Origin: Deltaproteobacteria bacterium
GTDB lineage: Bacteria > Desulfobacterota > Desulfobacteria > Desulfobacterales > JAHEIW01
Assembly (NCBI GenBank): GCA_024639185.1
Contig: JAHEIW010000020.1
Coordinates: forward strand, 14,067 to 48,811
DNA length: 34,745 nucleotides
Direction: 5' to 3'
In this document: positions 1 to 10,285 of the stretch, piece after piece
How positions within the stretch are numbered: position 1 is the stretch's first letter
How the letters are laid out: each line of letters starts with the position of its first letter
The notes under the pieces: model-generated
What the model saw: only the letters and a program-made list of their open reading frames with translations
Told to the model about the DNA's origin: nothing
The model's database searches: none
Translations under genes and position numbers: made by a program

Positions 1-270
1 TTTACGAATGACCACATCCTCAATGGTCGTCCGGTAAATCGGCAGCTCGTTATCCAATACAAATATCTTTTTCTGCTCCTGATCCATCCCTTCGACATAC
101 AGGTCCAGATCCCGCTCTTTCAGGTGTACATAGGAACTCATTTCCAGCAGGCTGCGCATTGCGTCTTTGTCCACTTTGCGGCCGCTTTCCGCCGGTCCAC
201 TGGAGGCGATCACTTTGGCCGCCAAGCGGTCAATTTTTATTTTAGTTAACAGATTTTCTTTGAAGGACAT
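1..270 (-). CDS. Hypothetical protein, N-terminal 90 residues (cut by window edge)
   Basis: An open frame runs from an ATG at 268-270 off the left edge with no stop. The visible 90 residues start MSFKENLLTKIKIDRLAAKV and are charged and helical, with no signal peptide, membrane segment or motif I recognise. A G-rich stretch just upstream of the ATG could serve as ribosome binding site. It is divergent from citrate synthase, with about 245 bp between the two starts. I cannot assign a function. The even codon use and the credible start make a real gene likely. Confidence 0.7.
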   Translation of the reverse strand, partial: MSFKENLLTKIKIDRLAAKVIASSGPAESGRKVDKDAMRSLLEMSSYVHLKERDLDLYVEGMDQEQKKIFVLDNELPIYRTTIEDVVIRK

Positions 271-515
271 GGAACCCCCAATAGGATTTCGGATTTTTCA
301 GGCATGCACGTCTGAATTTAGAATTTGTAAACCGCAATTGATTTTGCTCCGTTACTCCGAATTTAAGACGGTTTCTCTTGCTTTACCACATCGGTTTCAG
401 CAAGTAAACTTAGCTTATAAATACGATCTACCGGTTGTCGTGTTGCCAACCCAACCGTATTCGTATATATAAAAACTTTTTGCAATTGACGCAGCAATGG
501 AAAGCGAGAAGGAAA

Positions 516-1793
516 ATGGCAGAGACGGTTAAACTGATTTACGGAAACAAAGAATATGAACTTCCGGTTGTTGAGGGCTCGGAGGGGGAAAAAGCCATCG
601 ATATTTCGCAGTTGCGGGCCACCACCGGCCTGATCACGCTGGACCCCGGCTATGCCAATACCGGCAGCTGCACCAGTTCCATAACCTTTATGGACGGGGA
701 AAAGGGGATTTTGCGATATCGCGGTATTCCGGTTGAAGAATTAGCCGAAAAAGCCACATTTAAAGAAACCGTTTATCTCTTGATCAATGGGAAATTGCCT
801 CATCGTGAGGAGCTGACCCGTTTTTCGGTACTGCTCAATGACAATTCCCTGGTGCACGAAGACATGCGGGCCTTTTATGAAAACTTCCCCCGTTCTTCCC
901 ATCCCATGGGGATTCTTTCCTCTATGGTCAATGCCCTGCGAAGCTTCTATCCGGAGCTTCAGAACCTGGATGAAGAGATTAACATGACCGTGACCCGCTT
1001 GCTATCCAAAATTCGGACGCTGGCGGCGATGTCTTATAAAATTTCAAGGGGTCATAAGGTGGTGTACCCCAGGCCCGATCTGGCGTATTGCGCCAATTTT
1101 TTAAATATGATGTTTGATTCACCGGTGAGACCATATGCGCTCGATAACGATGTCGTTAACGCCCTGCGTGTATTCTGGATATTACATGCCGATCATGAAC
1201 AAAATTGCTCGACATCGGCGGTGCGCCTGGTGGGCAGTGCCCGGGTCAATCTATACGCAGCGATCTCTGCGGGTATTGCCGCTCTGTGGGGCCCGCTGCA
1301 CGGCGGGGCCAATCAGGCTGTTATTGAAATGCTCAACGATATCGCTCAAAACAAAAATATGGGCCAAGCCATTGAAAGGGCCAAGGATAGAAAAGATCCT
1401 TTTCGCCTGATGGGGTTCGGACATCGGGTTTACAAAACCTATGATCCGCGAGCCAGGATTATGAAAAAAATGTGTGATTCATTATTGGACAAGCTCGATT
1501 TAACCGATCCCCTCTTGGATATCGCCAAAGAACTGGAAATGGTTGCGCTAAAAGATGACTACTTTATAGAACACAATCTCTATCCCAATGTCGATTTCTA
1601 CAGCGGAATTGTCCTGCGGGCTATCGGAATCCCCACCAACATGTTTACGGTCTTGTTTGCCATCGGCAGATTGCCGGGTTGGATTGCCCAGTGGAAGGAA
1701 AGTCTGGATGATCCCAACTGGAAGCTGGGTCGTCCGCGTCAGATATATACCGGTCCGACCCAGTCCAAATTTATTCCGATCGATGACCGCTAA
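516..1793 (+). CDS. gltA: Citrate synthase (type II)
   Basis: Condenses oxaloacetate and acetyl-CoA to citrate, the entry step of the TCA cycle, in the cytoplasm. The 425-residue product has the usual length for the bacterial hexameric-type enzyme. The three catalytic residues are present: His262 in LHGGAN, His303 in FGHRVY and Asp360 in NVDFYSG, close to the 264/305/362 positions of the E. coli enzyme. The frame is open upstream to 435, but those 27 codons read as non-family sequence. The ATG at 516 has a GAGAAGGA ribosome binding site and gives the expected N-terminus (MAETVKL). The gene stands alone, divergent from the partial gene at 1-270 and convergent with the lipoprotein gene downstream. 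Confidence 0.97.
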   Translation: MAETVKLIYGNKEYELPVVEGSEGEKAIDISQLRATTGLITLDPGYANTGSCTSSITFMDGEKGILRYRGIPVEELAEKATFKETVYLLINGKLPHREELTRFSVLLNDNSLVHEDMRAFYENFPRSSHPMGILSSMVNALRSFYPELQNLDEEINMTVTRLLSKIRTLAAMSYKISRGHKVVYPRPDLAYCANFLNMMFDSPVRPYALDNDVVNALRVFWILHADHEQNCSTSAVRLVGSARVNLYAAISAGIAALWGPLHGGANQAVIEMLNDIAQNKNMGQAIERAKDRKDPFRLMGFGHRVYKTYDPRARIMKKMCDSLLDKLDLTDPLLDIAKELEMVALKDDYFIEHNLYPNVDFYSGIVLRAIGIPTNMFTVLFAIGRLPGWIAQWKESLDDPNWKLGRPRQIYTGPTQSKFIPIDDR

Positions 1794-1832
1794 GTTTGAA
1801 CGGCTTAACGATATTTAGCCTGCCACTAATAA

Positions 1833-2108
1833 TTATTCACTTTTTTTCTGGCCGTCTTTGTAACCGTCTTCGTAAGCTTTATCCTTGGATTTTTCGTGGC
1901 GGTCGTACAAGTAGCCACCGGCAGCCCCGGCGGCCGCCCCGACGGCCAATCCCATGGGAGTGTCGCCCGCCACAGCACCAACGATACCGCCTGCTGCAGC
2001 CCCGATGGCGGCACCGCCGCCGACCCGCTTGCCGGTATCAGATGCGCAACCACCGATGACCAGGCCCAGACTGATGACTATAATCGTTACGATTAATAAT
2101 TTTTTCAT
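1833..2108 (-). CDS. Small glycine-zipper lipoprotein
   Basis: A 91-residue product with a lipoprotein signal: MKKLL, a hydrophobic stretch and a lipobox ending LVIGGC with the acylated Cys near residue 21. A glycine/alanine-rich stretch follows (GGGAAIGAAAGGIVGAVAG, then GLAVGAAAGAAGGYLYD), typical of glycine-zipper/YMGG-like envelope proteins that insert in or oligomerise at membranes. The tail is charged (KSKDKAYEDGYKDGQKKSE). The ATG at 2106-2108 was chosen over a 20-codon longer frame because it starts the signal peptide and has an AAGGAG box just upstream. It is a single gene between citrate synthase and a Rap1a-like gene. The outer-membrane location is inferred from the lipobox. Confidence 0.88.
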   Translation of the reverse strand: MKKLLIVTIIVISLGLVIGGCASDTGKRVGGGAAIGAAAGGIVGAVAGDTPMGLAVGAAAGAAGGYLYDRHEKSKDKAYEDGYKDGQKKSE

Positions 2109-2160
2109 GGCATGCTCCTTTCCCCAATTATTGAATATCTTCGGTTGAATATTGATTTTT

Positions 2161-2233
2161 GCCACCAAGACACGAAGACGCGAAGATTGTTTTTAAAAGA
2201 AAGTTTTGCTTTGTGCCTTTGGGTCTTTGTGGC
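2161..2233. repeat. Imperfect palindrome of the CACCAAGACACGAAG type
   Basis: The left arm at 2161-2185 (GCCACCAAGACACGAAGACG...) pairs with the right arm at 2209-2233 in inverted orientation, 19 of 25 positions matching, around an A/T-rich loop. From memory, sequences of this type recur as scattered intergenic repeats in Desulfobacterota and some other bacteria. It lies between two minus-strand genes and could fold into a long hairpin in their transcript. No transposase or target duplication is visible. Confidence 0.7.
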
Positions 2234-2255
2234 TATCTGTACCGGCTTTCCGGGA

Positions 2256-2642
2256 TCATTTGCAGGGAAATTTCTCAGACAGGAACCTGAACTCCGTATT
2301 GACCGGTTTATTTTGCCAGTATTGCGGATGGGCCTTGGCCCACTCAACAAACATATTAACGGCCTGGTTACGCGACGGAGGGGGATCGGGGAAACATACC
2401 ACTGCGGGTCCATCACCCCCGGAATGGGCGGCCTCATAGTAATCAAAAGCCCCAACCAGATAACCATGGCAAAAATTGATAGCGTGGTTGTAAAAGGGAT
2501 CGTTAGGGCTTGCAGAACAAAGATTCAGAAGTTGCTCGGTTGTATCAGCCACAAAATCTTGTTGTGTGACCGGACCGGCGAATACAAATCCGGGTAGAAA
2601 TAATAGCAATACAGCTAAGTGCAAGATCAATTTTGGTTTCAT
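2256..2642 (-). CDS. Secreted Rap1a/Tai-like protein
   Basis: A 128-residue product with a signal peptide (MKPKLILHLAVLLLFLPGFVFA, cleavage near residue 22). The mature part shows the pattern I associate with the Rap1a/Tai immunity family: LLNLC, then INFCHGYLVGAFD, a VVCFP segment, a HPQYW segment and a terminal KFPC. Four cysteines (42, 58, 83, 127) could form two disulfides in the periplasm. Family members neutralise type VI secretion amidase effectors, but many stand without an effector. No effector or secretion gene is visible here, so an immunity role is inference only. The ATG at 2640-2642 was chosen over a 15-codon longer frame because it begins the signal peptide and has an AGGGGAGGA-like box. 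Confidence 0.78.
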   Translation of the reverse strand: MKPKLILHLAVLLLFLPGFVFAGPVTQQDFVADTTEQLLNLCSASPNDPFYNHAINFCHGYLVGAFDYYEAAHSGGDGPAVVCFPDPPPSRNQAVNMFVEWAKAHPQYWQNKPVNTEFRFLSEKFPCK

Positions 2643-2853
2643 CGTGATGTCCTCCCCTCGCTTATATTGTTTTCTAAAATCCAACATGACCTGCAGTTGA
2701 ATAGATAAGGTTTTATAGTTGTAATGCTAATCACTAACCTTTGGGCGTCAATTGAAAATTAATTTATCTGTGGTTTTTATTCTCTATCAAGAATAGATGA
2801 ATTTGACGCGCTTTCCGCTGCTTTGTTATTAGCTCGTTCTTTCTGGCATATCT

Positions 2854-5358
2854 TTACGCTCTTTCCAGTTTAACCGGTAGCGGCTCTGCTTTCCAGATCT
2901 GGTCGCAGTATTCTCGGATAGAGCGGTCGGATGAAAATTTTCCCATGCGGGCGACATTTAGTATCGACATGCGTGCCCAGCGCGATGCATCGCGGTAAGC
3001 ATCGCTGACCTGCTGCTGGCAGGCGACATAGTCTGCAAAATCAGCCAGCACTAAATATTCATCATGATATAGCAAGGCATCGACGATCGGCTTGAACAGA
3101 TAGGGGTCCCCACTTGAAAATTTTCCGGATGAAATGGCATCAATGGTCGCTTTTAACGTGACGTCTGACGCATAGACTTCATAGGGGTTGTAACCCGCTG
3201 CCTTGCGTTCCTTGACCTGTTGGGCGGTCAGACCGAAGAGGAAAAAATTCTCCGCGCCCACTTCTTCACGCATTTCAACATTGGCGCCGTCCAGCGTCCC
3301 GATCGTCAGCGCTCCGTTAAGAGCGAATTTCATGTTGCCGGTGCCGGAGGCTTCCTTGCCGGCCATGGAAATTTGCTCAGACAGATCGGCTGCCGGGTAA
3401 ATCGACTGGCCGATTTTAACGCTCAGGTCCGGTATAAACACCACCTTGAGCCGGTCTTTGACGTCCGGATCGATGTTGACAACCGCGCCCACGGCATGAA
3501 TCAGCTTGATGATACGTTTGGCCAGGTCGTAGCCCGGGGCGGCCTTGCCGCCAAAGATAAACGTACGTGGCACGATATCCAGGTCCGGCTGGGCTTTGAT
3601 GCGCTGGTAAAGCGAGATAATATACAGCACCATCAGATGCTGGCGCTTGTATTCGTGGATCCGTTTGACTTGAATGTCGAACAGCGACTGCGGGTCAACC
3701 TGGATGCCGGTCTGGGATTCAATCAAATCGGCCAGGCGATGTTTATTTTCCAGTTTGATGCTTTGCCACCGGGTTTGAAAGTCTGGATCGTCTGCGTGGG
3801 GCTCCAGCTTACGAAGGGTTGTCAGGTCGGTTGCCCAGCCGTCGCCAGCGGTTCGTTTGATCAGCGCTGCCAGGCCCGGATTGCTCAGGATCATAAAGCG
3901 GCGTGGGCTCACCCCGTTGGTCTTGCTGCTGAACTTTTCGGGCATCATCTCAAAAAAGTCACGCAGCACATCCTTTTTGACCAGTTCGGTGTGCAGGGCG
4001 GCCACACCGTTGATGGCGTGGCTGCCGACGCTGGCCAGGTTGGCCATGCGCACCGATCTTTCGCCGGACTCATCGATTAACGACATGCGCGCCAGTCGGT
4101 CCTTATCTCCGGGAAAGCGCTCACTCACCTGCTGCAAAAAGCGGTGATTGATTTCATAGATGATCTCCAGATGCCGCGGCAACACCCGTTGAAACAGCGG
4201 CAGCGGCCAGGTTTCAAGGGCCTCGGGCAGCAGGGTGTGATTGGTATAGCCGCAGGTTTCAACGGTGATGTGCCAGGCGGTATTCCAATCCATGGCATGT
4301 TCATCTACCAGCAGTCGCATCAGTTCGGCCACCGCGACGGCCGGATGCGTATCATTGAGCTGCACGGCCCAAAGTTTGTGCAGGTCCGCCAGTCGACCGC
4401 CGGCTTGAAGGTGAAGATTGATGATGTTTTGCAAGGAGCAGGAGACAAAAAAATACTGCTGCTCCAGGCGCAATCTTTTGCCGGCTATGGGCTCGTCATT
4501 GGGATACAGGACCTTGGTTAAATTTTCAGAGGCCACCTTTTTATCGACCGCACCGTAGTAATCGCCGAGATTGAATGCCTGAAAATCAAAAGACTCAGCC
4601 GCCTCGGCTTTCCACAGACGCAGGGTGTTGCAGGTGTTGACCCGATAGCCGGATATAGGCGTATCATAGGGGGTGCCCTTGACCACCCGGTCCGGCATCC
4701 AGCGCACCCGCTCACGGCCGTCGGTATCGCGCTCCTGTACGGTATATCCGCCTAACTTGACTTCGAAGTGGGCTTCGGGTCGCGCGATTTCCCAGGGATT
4801 GCCCAGATGCAGCCAGTTGTCGGTCATTTCCACCTGCCAGCCGTCTCGAATCTCCTGGTGAAAGATGCCGTGCTCATAGCGAACCCCGAAGCCGATGGCC
4901 GGCACCTGCAGGGTCGCCAGCGAATCCAGGTAGCAGGCCGCCAGCCGACCCAGACCGCCGTTGCCCAGACCGGGCTCCTCTTCCTGTTGCAGCAATTCGT
5001 CCAGATTCTGGCCGACAGCTTCCACCGCCTGGCGCACCGGTTCCTGGATTCCCAGATTGATCAGGTTATTGCCCAGATGAGGGCCCAGCAGAAATTCGGC
5101 CGACAGATAGCAGACAATCTTGACGTCTTTATGCAGCCAGGTCTCCACTGTTTTAACCCAGCGGTGCAGTAAGCGATCCCTTACGGTATATGCCAGGGCC
5201 ATGTAATAGTCGTTGGGGGTGGCGATTTCCGGGAATTTTCCCTGAATATAAAACAGGTTGTCAAGCACAGCGCGGCGCAACGTCTCCACGCTGGTGCCGG
5301 TGCGGTCGTCTTCGACCAGGATGTGATTACGCGATAGGGGTTTATCAGAAGGTGTCAT
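2854..5358 (-). CDS. glgP: Glycogen/starch/maltodextrin phosphorylase
   Basis: Phosphorolyses alpha-1,4-glucans to glucose-1-phosphate (GT35 family, PLP-dependent, cytoplasmic). The 834-residue product is full length. The PLP-binding lysine is Lys677 in GTGNMKFALNG, followed by the conserved GALTIGTLDGANVEMRE. Other family blocks are present, including LGNGGLGRLAACYLDS, GFGVRYEHGIFHQ, LNDTHPAVAVAELMR, NGVSPRRF and IHEYKRQHL. The ATG start has an AAAGGA box a few bases upstream. It is monocistronic by spacing, 153 bp from the permease upstream on the same strand. It implies a stored glucan. Confidence 0.97.
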   Translation of the reverse strand: MTPSDKPLSRNHILVEDDRTGTSVETLRRAVLDNLFYIQGKFPEIATPNDYYMALAYTVRDRLLHRWVKTVETWLHKDVKIVCYLSAEFLLGPHLGNNLINLGIQEPVRQAVEAVGQNLDELLQQEEEPGLGNGGLGRLAACYLDSLATLQVPAIGFGVRYEHGIFHQEIRDGWQVEMTDNWLHLGNPWEIARPEAHFEVKLGGYTVQERDTDGRERVRWMPDRVVKGTPYDTPISGYRVNTCNTLRLWKAEAAESFDFQAFNLGDYYGAVDKKVASENLTKVLYPNDEPIAGKRLRLEQQYFFVSCSLQNIINLHLQAGGRLADLHKLWAVQLNDTHPAVAVAELMRLLVDEHAMDWNTAWHITVETCGYTNHTLLPEALETWPLPLFQRVLPRHLEIIYEINHRFLQQVSERFPGDKDRLARMSLIDESGERSVRMANLASVGSHAINGVAALHTELVKKDVLRDFFEMMPEKFSSKTNGVSPRRFMILSNPGLAALIKRTAGDGWATDLTTLRKLEPHADDPDFQTRWQSIKLENKHRLADLIESQTGIQVDPQSLFDIQVKRIHEYKRQHLMVLYIISLYQRIKAQPDLDIVPRTFIFGGKAAPGYDLAKRIIKLIHAVGAVVNIDPDVKDRLKVVFIPDLSVKIGQSIYPAADLSEQISMAGKEASGTGNMKFALNGALTIGTLDGANVEMREEVGAENFFLFGLTAQQVKERKAAGYNPYEVYASDVTLKATIDAISSGKFSSGDPYLFKPIVDALLYHDEYLVLADFADYVACQQQVSDAYRDASRWARMSILNVARMGKFSSDRSIREYCDQIWKAEPLPVKLERA

Positions 5359-5511
5359 CGGGGTGTCCTTTCTTGTTAACGAATGAAGAAAAACTTCAGT
5401 TAGATTATTACAACATCTTGGTTTCCTATTTGACTTGAAAAAGCTGAAGCAAAGATTGACTATTTTGAATGGATTAAACCTGGCTCGTGCAAAATTCAGG
5501 TAGTACGTTTT

Positions 5512-7287
<1,776 letters not shown>

Positions 7288-7698
7288 ATGACACCCTCAA
7301 CAAGGTAACGGTTTTAAGTGGAGGCCGAACCCCGCTTATAAAAATTGGTTACAATAGTAGAGACCTTGTTTTCAAGTTAAAACTAAGACCTAACTTTAAT
7401 TCAAAAATCATATTGTCAAGATTTCAGTTTCTTCAATCTCTTTGACAAAGATCCAGTCATTTTTACAAAGGCTTATTGTCAGTCGATCGGCTATCTTAAA
7501 AGACCGATAAAGGCCATTTATCGCAACAATTTTTATTGCCCTTTATTTACAAAATATAGGTTGCAATTTTCTATCATATTACTGTATATACATCTATACA
7601 TTTAGTCGACTAACCAAAATGCCGAAACCATTCATTTTCACCTTTTATCGGTCAGCCGCCGTTTTGGTGATCGTGCCTCCATCCGCAAAGGTGACCCG
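7288..7698. other. Divergent intergenic region between permease and gntR-type regulator
   Basis: About 410 bp of AT-rich non-coding DNA separating two divergently transcribed genes, so it should hold both promoters. The clearest structured signal is the palindromic site at 7583-7600. I see no convincing -35/-10 pair and no gene. Confidence 0.6.
7583..7600. promoter_or_regulatory. Candidate GntR/HutC-type operator
   Basis: TGTATATACATCTATACA contains a perfect 10-bp palindrome, TGTATATACA (7583-7592), followed by a third half-site TATACA at 7595-7600, so it also reads as TGTATA-N6-TATACA. HutC-subfamily GntR regulators with UTRA domains bind palindromes of this GTATATAC type. The site lies about 100 bp upstream of the UTRA-type regulator gene. 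Autoregulation is inferred, not shown. Confidence 0.5.
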
Positions 7699-8475
7699 GT
7701 GAAAATTGTTGACAGTTCCAATCCGATCCCCAAATACCTCCAGATCAGTGCCTGGTTAAATGAGCTTATTGAAACCGGAAGATACCGGACCGGTGAACAG
7801 CTGCCTTCCGAGCATAAGCTGGCCAAAATGTGCGACGTGACCCGCACTACCGTCCGACAGGCCATTGCGGAATTAACTGCCAGGGGCCTGCTGCGCAAAG
7901 AAAAAGGAACCGGCACCTTTGTGTCCGCCCCGGCGCCAGCCGAGTTGCGGCAAAAACTGGAGTATATTTCAAGCACGACGGACCTGATGCAGGATAGCGG
8001 CATCGCTCAAAGTACCAGGGTCCTGGAAAAACGAGTTGTGCAGGCCGAAGATCAGATTGCCAAACTTTTATTTTTAGGTGCTAATAAAAAAGTCATCCTG
8101 TTGCGGCGGGTTCGCATGGGGGACGGTACGCCTTACGTTTATGAGGAAAGTTACCTGCCGTATGACTTATTTAGAGGCATTTTGGACAAGAATTTAACCG
8201 GATCGATGTACAAACTCATTTCAGAGCAGTTCAATGTTGTTTTGGCCCGCTGCGCTCAGACCATCAGTGCCGTTAATCTAATTGCCGATGTTGCTAAAAT
8301 TCTAAAATTGCCAGCAAATGCCGCCGGAATTTTCATGGAAAGCCTCACTTTCGATGAAAACAGTATCCCGGTTGAGCTGCTTTATTCTTATCTGCGAGGG
8401 GATACCTACAAATTGGAAATCGAGCTGGGACGGTATCACGCTGGCGCGAAGGATTTGAATATAAAGACCGACTAA
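7699..8475 (+). CDS. GntR-family transcriptional regulator with UTRA domain
   Basis: A 258-residue DNA-binding regulator. Residues about 8-75 form the winged helix (IPKYLQISAWLNELIETG, then GEQLPSEHKLAKMCDVTRTT, VRQAIAELTARGLLRKEKGTGTF). Residues about 90-245 match a UTRA ligand-binding domain (VLLRRVRMGDGTPYVYEESYLP, and PVELLYSYLRGDTYKLEIEL), which senses a small metabolite such as a sugar phosphate, amino acid or phosphonate. The start is GTG at 7699 with an AAAGGTG box 7 bases before it; no in-frame ATG lies nearby upstream. It heads the aldolase/phosphatase genes (31 bp to the aldolase) and is the likely local regulator. The ligand is unknown. Confidence 0.92.
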   Translation: MKIVDSSNPIPKYLQISAWLNELIETGRYRTGEQLPSEHKLAKMCDVTRTTVRQAIAELTARGLLRKEKGTGTFVSAPAPAELRQKLEYISSTTDLMQDSGIAQSTRVLEKRVVQAEDQIAKLLFLGANKKVILLRRVRMGDGTPYVYEESYLPYDLFRGILDKNLTGSMYKLISEQFNVVLARCAQTISAVNLIADVAKILKLPANAAGIFMESLTFDENSIPVELLYSYLRGDTYKLEIELGRYHAGAKDLNIKTD

Positions 8476-8506
8476 AATCAAATCAAGCATCATTGAGGAG
8501 GATAAA

Positions 8507-9382
8507 ATGGCGATCGTCAATGCAAAAGAGATGCTGTTGAAGGCCACGACTGAAAAATATGCGGTTGGGGCGTTTAACTGTACCAATCTCATCCAAATGG
8601 AGGCGGTTGTGGATGCGTCCATCGAGTTGAACGCACCCCTGATTGTGCAGTGCTCGGTGGCACCGTCAAAATTTTTAAAACCCCAGGTCGTTGGTGCGAT
8701 TTACAAAACCCTTGCGGCAGAGGCACCGATTCCGATCTGTTTGCATCTGGATCACTGCAATGATGTGGAATTCTGTAAAGTTTGCGCCGATGCCGGATAC
8801 ACCAACATCATGATCGATGCTTCCAAACAGGAATTTAGCGAAAACATCCGCCAAACCAAGGCGGTAGTGGACTATTGCCATGCAGCCGGCGGCATATCCG
8901 TTGAAGGTGAGCTGGGCACCGTATCCGGGGTCGAGGATCAGGTGCGGGTGGCTGAAAGCGAGGTGGAATTGTGTGATCCCGAGCAGGCACTGACTTTTGT
9001 CGATCAGACCGGTGTCGATATTTTTGCACCGGGTATTGGTACCGCCCACGGGGTGTACAAGACCAAAAATCCCAAAATCGATTTTGGGCGCCTGGAAAAA
9101 ATAGCCGCCTTGATTAACGGCCAGCAGTTGCGCGTTCCCCTGGTGATCCACGGCGGTACGGGTCTAAAACCGGATGTCGTTAAAAACCTTATTTCCCTGG
9201 GCGGATCCAAATTCAATGTTTCCACCGACTTGAAGCACACCCTGATCGATACGACCTACGACTATATTTCTGAAAATCGGGATCAGTACAATCCGGGCAA
9301 AATCGATGCGGCCGTCAAAGAAGCCATCAAGGATAAAATCAAGTATTGGATTGAGTTGCTGGGCAGCTCTAATAGGGCTTAA
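8507..9382 (+). CDS. Class II fructose-bisphosphate-aldolase family protein
   Basis: A 291-residue zinc-dependent aldolase of the Fba/GatY/KbaY family. The catalytic Asp82 and zinc ligand His83 lie in HLDHC, the other zinc ligands are His181 (GTAHGVY) and His215 (VIHGGTG), and Glu133/Glu135 lie in SVEGELG. The phosphate-binding segment LGGSKFNVSTDLK is present. Members cleave ketose 1-phosphates or 1,6-bisphosphates to dihydroxyacetone phosphate plus an aldehyde. The C-terminal part departs enough from glycolytic enzymes that another ketose substrate is possible. A GAGGAGG ribosome binding site precedes the ATG. It is co-oriented with the GntR gene before it and the HAD phosphatase after it, suggesting one sugar-phosphate unit under local control. 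Confidence 0.9.
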   Translation: MAIVNAKEMLLKATTEKYAVGAFNCTNLIQMEAVVDASIELNAPLIVQCSVAPSKFLKPQVVGAIYKTLAAEAPIPICLHLDHCNDVEFCKVCADAGYTNIMIDASKQEFSENIRQTKAVVDYCHAAGGISVEGELGTVSGVEDQVRVAESEVELCDPEQALTFVDQTGVDIFAPGIGTAHGVYKTKNPKIDFGRLEKIAALINGQQLRVPLVIHGGTGLKPDVVKNLISLGGSKFNVSTDLKHTLIDTTYDYISENRDQYNPGKIDAAVKEAIKDKIKYWIELLGSSNRA

Positions 9383-9415
9383 TCGCCGGCGTAAAAAGGT
9401 TGTGCCTGTCACCCG

Positions 9416-9490
9416 TTAGCCCGTTTGCCGGTTAAAAATAAAATTAGACACTATTCCGCATACAACGGGCGCAACCGGCAACCGGCTAAC
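9416..9490. repeat. Nested inverted repeat between aldolase and HAD gene
   Basis: Two nested pairs of arms: GTTAGCC (9416-9422) with GGCTAAC (9484-9490), and TTGCCGGTT (9425-9433) with AACCGGCAA (9473-9481). They enclose an AT-rich loop of about 39 bases. No T-tract follows, so it is not a standard terminator. It may be an mRNA processing or attenuation hairpin inside the operon, or a decayed repeat. Confidence 0.55.
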
Positions 9491-9520
9491 CGGTCAACTG
9501 AATGAGGGGGAGGGTAAGAT

Positions 9521-10285
9521 ATGTCAGAACTAAAAGCCATTTTCTGGGATCAGGACGGGGTGATCATCGATACTGAAAAAGATGGTCACCGGGTGGCCTT
9601 TAACAAGATGTTTAAAGACTCCGGATACGATTTTAGCTGGGATGTGGACACCTATGGCGAATTGCTTCAGATATCGGGCGGTAAAGAACGCATGCGCCAT
9701 TATTTTACCGCGAAAGGAATTTTACTGGAAGGGATCGTCGAAAAAGACAATGATTTTCTACTGAGCCTGCACAAGAAAAAAACCGCCATTTTTGTTGATA
9801 TGATTGAAAGCGGCATCCTGCCGCTCAGGGCCGGTGTGCATCGGTTGATGCAGGAAGCCATGGCCGCCGGTTTGCGATTGGGGGTCTGCACAACGGCCAA
9901 TGAACGCTCGGCCAATGCAATTGCGAAAGGAATGCTGGGCGACATTAACCTGGAATTTGTACTGGCCGGAGACGTGGTCAATAAGAAAAAACCGGATCCG
10001 GAAATTTACCTGCTGGCGCTTGAAAAATCGGACCTATCACCCGAGCAGTGCATTGTGATCGAGGATTCACGCAACGGGTTGCTGGCGGCCCAGGCGGCCG
10101 GTCTGCGATCGGTGGCGACCACCAACGTTTATACCGAAACGGAAGATTTGAGCCCGGCTTCCATTGTGGTGACCTCGCTGGGGGATCCGGATGGCGAAAA
10201 GGGGGTGCTGAAGCAATCCGCCAAATCGATTGAGTTTGACGGCGTCTTACACGCCGATCAATTAATCGAATTTTTCTCAGATTGA
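9521..10285 (+). CDS. HAD-IA phosphatase, CbbY/beta-phosphoglucomutase-like
   Basis: A 254-residue haloacid-dehalogenase-superfamily hydrolase. Motif I is FWDQDGVIIDT with nucleophile Asp10 and acid/base Asp12. Motif II is GVCTTANERS, the motif III lysine lies in NKKKPDPEIY, and motif IV is VIEDSRNG. A helical cap lies between motifs I and II (about residues 20-95). The closest known group by feel is CbbY-like enzymes, which remove phosphate from sugar bisphosphates or isomerise sugar phosphates. An AGGGGGAGGG-like box precedes the ATG. It follows the aldolase by 138 bp on the same strand, so a joint role in sugar-phosphate turnover or damage repair is plausible. Confidence 0.88.
   Translation: MSELKAIFWDQDGVIIDTEKDGHRVAFNKMFKDSGYDFSWDVDTYGELLQISGGKERMRHYFTAKGILLEGIVEKDNDFLLSLHKKKTAIFVDMIESGILPLRAGVHRLMQEAMAAGLRLGVCTTANERSANAIAKGMLGDINLEFVLAGDVVNKKKPDPEIYLLALEKSDLSPEQCIVIEDSRNGLLAAQAAGLRSVATTNVYTETEDLSPASIVVTSLGDPDGEKGVLKQSAKSIEFDGVLHADQLIEFFSD

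Noticed and set aside
435-515. N-terminal extension of citrate synthase from an upstream ATG
   Set aside because: The 27 extra residues do not resemble the family, and a good ribosome binding site precedes the ATG at 516.
3220-4080. Long open frame antisense to glycogen phosphorylase
   Set aside because: It is the complementary shadow of a well-supported gene in GC-rich codons; no family features or ribosome binding site.
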